This document shows positions 5,710 through 9,835 of a DNA stretch of 9,835 bases, in pieces. Where the stretch lies: the NCBI GenBank assembly GCA_003242205.1, contig QGUR01000165.1, positions 1-9,835 of the forward strand. Reading direction: 5' to 3'. Under the pieces are notes generated by a model that did no database searches, was not told the DNA's origin, and saw only the letters and a program-made list of their open reading frames with translations. The stretch's first letter is position 1. Each line of letters opens with the position of its first letter. Position numbers and translations under genes: made by a program. Source of the DNA: Chloroflexota bacterium (GTDB lineage Bacteria > Chloroflexota > Anaerolineae > Aggregatilineales > Phototrophicaceae).

Positions 5710-7051
5710 ATGGTTAGTGAAACGTCGGTGCGACCCGGCCCACGCGGGCAGGCGATCATCGCTCGCGACGAAGCCATTATGTCCAGCTCGATGCAGCCAA
5801 GGTATCCATTCGTCATGGAGCGAGGGCTTGGCGCGCGTGTCTGGGACGTCGATGGGAACGAGTACATTGATTTCGCTGCCGGTATCGCCGTAACCGCGAC
5901 CGGGCACAGCCATCCGAAAGTGGTTGCCGCGATTACGGAACAGGCATCCAAATTCCTGCACATTGCCGGCACGGACTACTATTACGATATCCAGGTTCGG
6001 CTGGCGGAAAAGCTGGCCGCAATCGCGCCGTTCAATGATGAAGCGCGCGTCTTTCTGTGCAACTCAGGCGCGGAGTCGGTTGAAGGGGCGGTCAAGCTGG
6101 CACGCTGGTATACAGGACGCCAGAATGTCATCGCGTTTTACGGCGCGTTCCATGGCCGGACAATGGGCGCGCTCTCGCTGACGGCGAGCAAGGTCGTGCA
6201 GCGTCAGGGCTTCGGCGCGATGGTTCCGGGCGTGCATCACGTGCCGTTCAATAACCCGTATCGCTGCATGCATGGCCGGGAAGAATCGGCCTGCCGCGCG
6301 CATTGCATCTGCGCCGATTTCATCGAGGACGTGCTTTTCAAGCGTACTGTCGCGCCAGACTCGGTCGCCGCGATCATCCTTGAGCCGATTCAGGGAGGGC
6401 GGTTACGTCGTGCCGGATGCCCGCTTTGTCCGGCAATTGCGTGAGATTTGCGATCGTCATGGCATTCTGCTCATCGCCGACGAGGTGCAAAGCGGCGTCG
6501 GGCGTACCGGCAAATGGTGGGCTATGGAACACTTTGGCGTCGAGCCGGATATCGTGTGTTCCGCCAAAGGGCTGGCAAGCGGGATGCCTATCGGCGCGAT
6601 CATTGCGCGGCGGCATCTCATGAGCTGGCCGCCGGGCGCGCATGGGAATACCTTTGGCGGTAATCCGATTTCATGCGCGGCGGCGCTGGCGACGCTTGAG
6701 CTGATCGAAACCGAATATATGGCGAACGCCGCCGAACAGGGCGCTTATCTTCAGGACGCGCTGGTCGAGATGCAGCCGCGCCATCCGTCGCTACGATATG
6801 GCCGTATTCAGGGGCTGGGGTTGATGATCGGAGCCGAGCTTGTGCAGGACGAAACCCGCAAGCCCGCGCACGATCTCCGTAATCGCACCGAGCGGCTGGC
6901 GATTGATAACGGCCTGCTGGTGCTTGGCGCGGGTGAGAGCGTCATCCGTTTCTGCCCGCCGCTGATGATCGACCGCGCCACGATCGACGAAGGCCTGGAA
7001 CGCTTCGAGCGCTCGCTGACGAAGGCCGAAGAAGAGGCTGGCCTTCTGTAG
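5710..7051 (+). pseudogene. Class III PLP aminotransferase (GABA/ornithine type), frameshifted
   Basis: Two overlapping frames (5710-6444 and the one ending at 7051) together make one class III, pyridoxal-phosphate aminotransferase. The N-half has WDVDGNEYIDFAAGIAV, NSGAESVEGA (118-127), the ring-stacking FHGR (147-150) and FIEDVLFKR. The C-half has IADEVQSGVGRTGKWW with the PLP-binding Asp, CSAKG with the Schiff-base lysine (codon 6566-6568) and TFGGNP. The halves meet inside EPIQG-(E)GG-YVVP at about 6394: CAGGGAGGGC lacks two bases relative to a frame coding GGN-GAG. Restored, it would be 447 residues, normal for the family. It resembles archaeal/Chloroflexi enzymes labelled 4-aminobutyrate, acetylornithine or ornithine aminotransferase; substrate is not decidable. 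TGGAG lies 7 nt before the ATG. No other damage is visible, so a sequence error or a very recent mutation is more likely than an old pseudogene. Confidence 0.92.
6391..6400 (+). other. Frame break within the conserved EPIQG-GG motif
   Basis: CAGGGAGGGC is where reading must move from the N-half frame (CAG GGA GGG) to the C-half frame (GAG GGC GGT TAC). A two-base loss from CAG-GGC-GAG-GGC would produce exactly this sequence. AGGGAGGG also resembles a strong ribosome site and lies 10 nt before a GTG (6410) in the C-half frame. Confidence 0.85.
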
Positions 7052-7091
7052 TCCGGCCAGTTTGCCCGATCCGTCTGGCAATGTAATAAGA

Positions 7092-7118
7092 CAGGGGCCC
7101 GGCGACGCCGGGCCCCTG
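7092..7118. terminator. Strong GC hairpin between convergent genes
   Basis: A perfect 12-bp stem, CAGGGGCCCGGC (7092-7103) with GCCGGGCCCCTG (7107-7118), closed by the loop GAC. There is no T-run on the plus side; on the minus side TCTTATT follows, so it is a better classical terminator for the 8482-7196 gene. It begins 40 nt after the aminotransferase stop and probably ends transcription or protects mRNA ends in both directions. Confidence 0.75.
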
Positions 7119-7195
7119 CGTAATGCGTAAATTCAATTGAGAACGACACCGATGCCTCCGCACGGGTTTGCGAGAGGCATTGCGGCCAGCGGTTG

Positions 7196-8482
7196 CTACT
7201 CAGCCTCTTCCGTTGCGCTGGCGTCTGTTTCCCCGGCGTCGCTGGCGGCTTCCTCGGTTTCCGCTGTCGCGTCCTCAGTCGCTGCTGCCGGAAGCGGTGT
7301 TGGCGTCGTCTCCGCTGATATCAGATTGATCTGCGGCAGCAGGAAGAACGTGTTCATCACCTGCGCCAGTTCAGCGTACTCGCCTTGCCCCGGTTCGGCG
7401 GTGGCTTCGGGCGTTGCCTCGGCGGCGGCGACAGGTTCGGGCGCGCTGCTCTTGTTCAGGTCAACTTCGCTGGCAAGGAAGCTCAGGTTTGCCGTATGCA
7501 ACGTGCCGTCCGGGCCGTTCAGCAGCATGGCCAGCCCGCTTTGCGGGTCGCCGTCGATCGTTCGGTCGGCGTAGGCCACCGACCAGCCTTCCGCATCACC
7601 TCGCTCAACCGGCTCGACACTGAGGATCCGCGCGTTTGGTCGTACCGACCGCACCCATGCTTCGGCATCCGCAGCGCTGGCAATCGCCGAGTCCGGCCGC
7701 GCTTCGATTCGCAGCGCGATACCGTTGGGGCCGACGATGCTGGTTGGGGCTCCGGGGGCGGTGTCCTGAACTGTCCAGTTATTTGGATGCCGGATGACGT
7801 GGTTGGCAACGGTATCGTAGGTCGCAACCCAGTCAAACGGCGTGCCGGCAAACTGTTTCAGCGCTTCGACCGAACTGACCAACTCGTTGAGCAGGTGGAC
7901 GAGCAACTGGGTTGCGTTGTTCGGCGTGACTACGCGGATCGAATAAATCCAGTCGCCATCCGTCCACGACTTCTGGCGCGCGACATAGATCTGGCGGTTG
8001 AGCGTCAGATTGAAGTCGATCACCAGCTTATCGTCTTCAACGCGGCGTGCCGTTTCCTCCCAGTTGCTGTAACGCGCCCAGCTTGCATCCAGAAAGCTCT
8101 CGTCGTAACGGTTGTCGAGCTCTTCCAGTGTCGTGATCGGCGTGGCCGGCGCTTCGACCGACGCTTCGATAACGCTCAACGCGTCGTTGTTAACCATGGT
8201 AATCGCCGCGCGCCCCGGTTCGCTGATCGGCTCGCTTACCGTCCAGCCTTCGGGCTGGGCAATGGTGAATAGGGCGCTGGGATGGAGATACTGCTGGTTA
8301 AAAGAAATGCTTTCCGGCGCGGGTGGTGGGGGAAACGTCGCCGTTGGCGCGGCTGTGGGCGGTATCTGCGGCACTGTTGTGGTCATCCCCCGCGTGAAAA
8401 TCGGGATGATCGCGCCCGCAACCAGGACAAAGATCATAAAGACGCCGAGAAAGATACTGGCTCTTTTCGCATTATTCTGCAT
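7196..8482 (-). CDS. Membrane-anchored protein with two related extracytoplasmic domains
   Basis: Unnamed, 428 residues. Residues 1-7 are basic, then one membrane helix (about 8-30, SIFLGVFMIFVLVAGAIIPIF) with no lipobox, so it is an N-terminally anchored protein with its bulk outside. A Pro/Thr/Ala linker (37-56) follows. Two similar domains come next: one opens with ALFTIAQPEGWTVSE (70-84) and closes with LLVHLLNELVSSVEAL (193-208); the other opens with ANHVIRHPNNWTVQD (226-240). The 'P.GW.v' opening is typical of PsbP/DUF1795-like folds. In domain 2 the closing helix (about 370-384) is separated from the core by an Ala/Pro/Glu-rich insert (346-367). An acidic Ala/Thr/Glu tail ends the protein (391-428). 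ATG 8482 is chosen because GGAG is 7 nt upstream and a good promoter ends just before it; the open frame to 8758 lacks both. Confidence 0.85.
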   Translation of the reverse strand: MQNNAKRASIFLGVFMIFVLVAGAIIPIFTRGMTTTVPQIPPTAAPTATFPPPPAPESISFNQQYLHPSALFTIAQPEGWTVSEPISEPGRAAITMVNNDALSVIEASVEAPATPITTLEELDNRYDESFLDASWARYSNWEETARRVEDDKLVIDFNLTLNRQIYVARQKSWTDGDWIYSIRVVTPNNATQLLVHLLNELVSSVEALKQFAGTPFDWVATYDTVANHVIRHPNNWTVQDTAPGAPTSIVGPNGIALRIEARPDSAIASAADAEAWVRSVRPNARILSVEPVERGDAEGWSVAYADRTIDGDPQSGLAMLLNGPDGTLHTANLSFLASEVDLNKSSAPEPVAAAEATPEATAEPGQGEYAELAQVMNTFFLLPQINLISAETTPTPLPAAATEDATAETEEAASDAGETDASATEEAE

Positions 8483-8518
8483 CGAAGAACTCCGGTTCCA
8501 GGGGGAACAAACTCGCAG

Positions 8519-8547
8519 ATCATACCTTAAAATCGGGCAGATGTTAA
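8519..8547 (-). promoter_or_regulatory. Promoter for the two-domain anchored protein
   Basis: On the minus strand, TTAACA (8547-8542), a 17-bp spacer and TATGAT (8524-8519). The start near 8512 leaves a leader of about 30 nt that carries the GGAG ribosome site. This is the best sigma-70-type match in the window and it fixes the gene start at 8482. Confidence 0.6.
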
Positions 8548-8627
8548 TGCCAGTTAGCGTCGGGAGAAACGCGCAAAAGTACAGGACAGACGCGCGCCGG
8601 CTCCGCTTATTTTCGAGGCCGCAGCGC

Positions 8628-8674
8628 GCTGCATAGCGCCCGGTGCGCCGGGCCAAATGCGCTAAAATAGCAGC
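8628..8674. repeat. Nested inverted repeats in the divergent intergenic region
   Basis: GCTGC (8628-8632) pairs with GCAGC (8670-8674), and TAGCGC (8634-8639) with GCGCTA (8659-8664). Inside lies GCCCGG (8638-8643) / CCGGGC (8648-8653) with loop TGCG. The perfect 12-bp palindrome GCAGCGCGCTGC (8621-8632) abuts on the left. A -10-like TAAAAT (8663-8668) for the plus-strand gene sits in the right part. Confidence 0.5.
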
Positions 8675-8756
8675 AGCGCAGTCGCGTCGATGAGCGAAAC
8701 CTGTATGCGAATCTGAGCACATGGCCCTGCAGGGCAGTAGCATCGAGCGTGGAACC

Positions 8757-9305
8757 ATGAGCGATGACCGGGAAGCCCGTTACCAGCAGATTATGCGTCG
8801 TCTGGCCGAGCGACGAGCGGAGCAGGCCATCGCGCCGGCCCGCGAAAAGCAGGGCGATCTTGCAAACGTGCTGGATGGGTTGGATGCGCTGGGCAAGCTG
8901 GAGAAGCTGCGGGCGTCACGCGCGTTGAGGCAGCGCACATATGGCCCCAAATCGGTCAGCGGCCTGTCGCCTGTCCCCTGGGTCGCCGCGATCATCTGGC
9001 GACTTGGCAGTGGTTACTTCGGCTACCGGACGCTTCAACTTACCGGCATCTGGACTGTGCAGGATCAGCCGGGGCCTCCGCTGGTGCTTGCCGGCACGAA
9101 GTGGCTGTCGTACAACGCGCCGACCTATGAAGCCGAAGCCTTTATGAAACTGATCCGGCGCTCGTTCGACCTGTATTACAGCGGTGATGCCAGCCCGCCT
9201 CCGGCGCAGCAACGATTCTATGCCACGCGCTACACCGCGTCCCGCCGTCTCGAAATTCGGGACGAACTGAAGGCCGCGCTGGCGCAATGGGCCGCCAGCA
9301 CATAG
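8757..9305 (+). CDS. Hypothetical soluble protein, family not recognised
   Basis: 182 residues, not recognised. Residues 1-60 are highly charged and helical (REARYQQIMRRLAERRAEQ; LDGLDALGKLEKLRASRALRQR), suggesting a coiled coil or nucleic-acid-like basic surface. The middle (70-103) is aromatic and moderately hydrophobic, SPVPWVAAIIWRLGSGYFGYR, but too broken for a clear membrane helix. The C-terminal half reads TKWLSYNAPTYEAEAFMKLIRRSFDLYYSG and ends in a basic helix. No catalytic motif is evident. I favour the ATG at 8757 because MSDDREARYQQ is a natural start and GGAA lies just upstream; the in-frame ATG at 8721 has no ribosome site and would add 12 residues. The gene is divergent from the anchored-protein gene and its stop is 5 nt from that of the convergent single-TM gene, so the two may form overlapping mRNAs. 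Confidence 0.75.
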   Translation: MSDDREARYQQIMRRLAERRAEQAIAPAREKQGDLANVLDGLDALGKLEKLRASRALRQRTYGPKSVSGLSPVPWVAAIIWRLGSGYFGYRTLQLTGIWTVQDQPGPPLVLAGTKWLSYNAPTYEAEAFMKLIRRSFDLYYSGDASPPPAQQRFYATRYTASRRLEIRDELKAALAQWAAST

Positions 9306-9310
9306 CGGGA

Positions 9311-9718
9311 TTAGAGATCCGGCTCGCCATCGCCGTCGATGTCGAGCAAACCGCCAAAAATCTCGTCTTCGTCTCGCGGCCGGAGACGGCGTCGCAGATT
9401 GAACGCAGATGGTGGCCGTGCAGGTTTGTCAAAACGCGGCGGCAGCGTGGCGGGCGGTTCCGGCGCGCGACCCGACTGTCTGGCGGCGTAGGTCTGGAGG
9501 GCGCTGTCGAAATCAACGGCTTTTGCGCGTTCGCGGAGGTTGATGCGCCGCCGTGACAGGCGTGCGATTGCAGGCGTGCCGCTGTCGCGTCCGGGCAGGA
9601 ACGCAAGCAGGCTGCGGCCCGTAACCCGGAAGAAAGCCAGCGCCAGAAAGACCATTACACCCGTGCAGGTGATGCCCAGCCCGCAGACGCCGAGTAGCAA
9701 TCCGGTTGACTCGTCCAC
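9311..9718 (-). CDS. Small single-TM protein with C-terminal calcium-loop-like motif
   Basis: 135 residues, not a named family. It starts MDESTG, followed by one membrane helix (about 7-30, LLLGVCGLGITCTGVMVFLALAFF). Basic residues then follow (Arg31, Arg35, Arg44 and RLSRRR 53-58), which predicts the N-terminus outside and the long tail in the cytoplasm. The tail has a Pro-rich stretch (86-103), an Arg-rich patch (109-115), then DEDEIFGGLL and the terminal LDIDGDGEPDL. D126-x-D128-x-D130-G-x-x-D134 matches the start of an EF-hand or thrombospondin type 3 calcium loop, but there is only one and it is right at the end. The start is GTG at 9718, with an excellent GGGAGG ribosome site 7 nt upstream. 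A perfect palindrome lies about 65 nt upstream. It converges with the 8757-9305 gene, 5 nt between stops. Confidence 0.78.
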   Translation of the reverse strand: MDESTGLLLGVCGLGITCTGVMVFLALAFFRVTGRSLLAFLPGRDSGTPAIARLSRRRINLRERAKAVDFDSALQTYAARQSGRAPEPPATLPPRFDKPARPPSAFNLRRRLRPRDEDEIFGGLLDIDGDGEPDL

Positions 9719-9782
9719 TGCGCTTCCTCCCTGCGTTTCACCTGCGCCAGCCCGCCGCTATTGTAGCATCACGCCGGTCTTC

Positions 9783-9795
9783 GTACACAGTGTAC
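9783..9795. promoter_or_regulatory. Perfect 13-bp palindrome, candidate operator
   Basis: GTACAC-A-GTGTAC is a perfect inverted repeat. On one side, minus-strand TACAAT (9762-9757) could be the -10 of the gene starting at 9718. On the other side, a plus-strand promoter candidate lies 12 nt away. The position between two divergent promoters fits a dimeric repressor site. Confidence 0.5.
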
Positions 9796-9806
9796 AGGAA
9801 GTCCCG

Positions 9807-9834
9807 TTGAAAATGGTTCTCAATGGTGTATAAC
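9807..9834 (+). promoter_or_regulatory. Candidate outward promoter at the right edge
   Basis: TTGAAA (9807-9812), a 16-bp spacer and TATAAC (9829-9834). It points off the window, so a plus-strand gene probably begins just beyond base 9835. Confidence 0.45.
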
Positions 9835-9835
9835 A

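Noticed and set aside
5554..5961. N-terminal extension of homoserine dehydrogenase upstream of 5553
   Set aside because: The added 136 residues resemble no part of the family, overlap the aminotransferase start and would skip the good AGGAGAG ribosome site before 5553.
7385..8272. Long open frame of 295 codons on the plus strand
   Set aside because: It is antisense to the well-supported two-domain protein, is Arg-rich with no recognisable motif and has no ribosome site; it is expected from GC-rich codon use on the other strand.
8483..8758. Upstream extension of the two-domain anchored protein to 8758
   Set aside because: It would bury the membrane helix internally, run through a good TTAACA/TATGAT promoter and overlap the divergent gene; the ATG at 8482 has a proper ribosome site.
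1..9835. tRNA, rRNA, CRISPR arrays, insertion sequences, riboswitches, phage or toxin-antitoxin genes
   Set aside because: Intergenic stretches are all under 300 bases and show no cloverleaf, repeat-spacer series, transposase motif or known riboswitch core that I could identify by eye.

Overview
This window reads as ordinary bacterial chromosome, moderately GC-rich, most likely from a Chloroflexota (Anaerolineae-like) organism. That assignment is inference. It rests on the Thr/Pro/Ala-rich linkers in the secreted-type proteins, a class III aminotransferase of the archaeal/Chloroflexi type, a REC-first hybrid kinase with no membrane segment, and the mix of families. No rRNA, tRNA, CRISPR array, insertion sequence or phage gene was seen.

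Layout, left to right. A secreted protein (N-terminus only) runs off the left edge on the minus strand (1-248). Divergent from it are an alpha/beta hydrolase (368-1147, +) and a small DUF1232/YkvA-like membrane protein (1238-1495, +). These end at a bidirectional intrinsic terminator (1517-1546). On the minus strand, read from right to left, come homoserine dehydrogenase (5553-4519), a response regulator/histidine kinase hybrid (4441-3332), a PspA/IM30 protein (3189-2443) and a two-TM coiled-coil protein (2364-1552). All four point the same way, and the last three look like an envelope-stress module. Divergent from homoserine dehydrogenase is a class III PLP aminotransferase (5710-7051, +) whose reading frame is broken inside its conserved EPIQG-GG motif. 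It ends at a very strong GC hairpin (7092-7118).

The right third holds a membrane-anchored protein with two related extracytoplasmic domains (8482-7196, -), an unrecognised 182-residue soluble protein (8757-9305, +), and a small single-TM protein with a C-terminal calcium-loop-like motif (9718-9311, -). The last two converge with only 5 nt between their stop codons. At the right edge a perfect 13-bp palindrome lies between this last gene and a likely outward plus-strand promoter.

How the genes may work together: HSDH makes homoserine for Thr/Met synthesis. The aminotransferase acts on an amino acid of unknown identity. The two share a divergent promoter region in which the -10 elements overlap and nested inverted repeats are present, so linked control is plausible. 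The hybrid kinase has no DNA-binding output; with PspA and the two-TM protein it is a candidate signalling plus membrane-maintenance set. I found no clearly new defence or mobile system. The most unusual items are the kinase-PspA-coiled-coil set, the broken aminotransferase and the structured divergent promoters.
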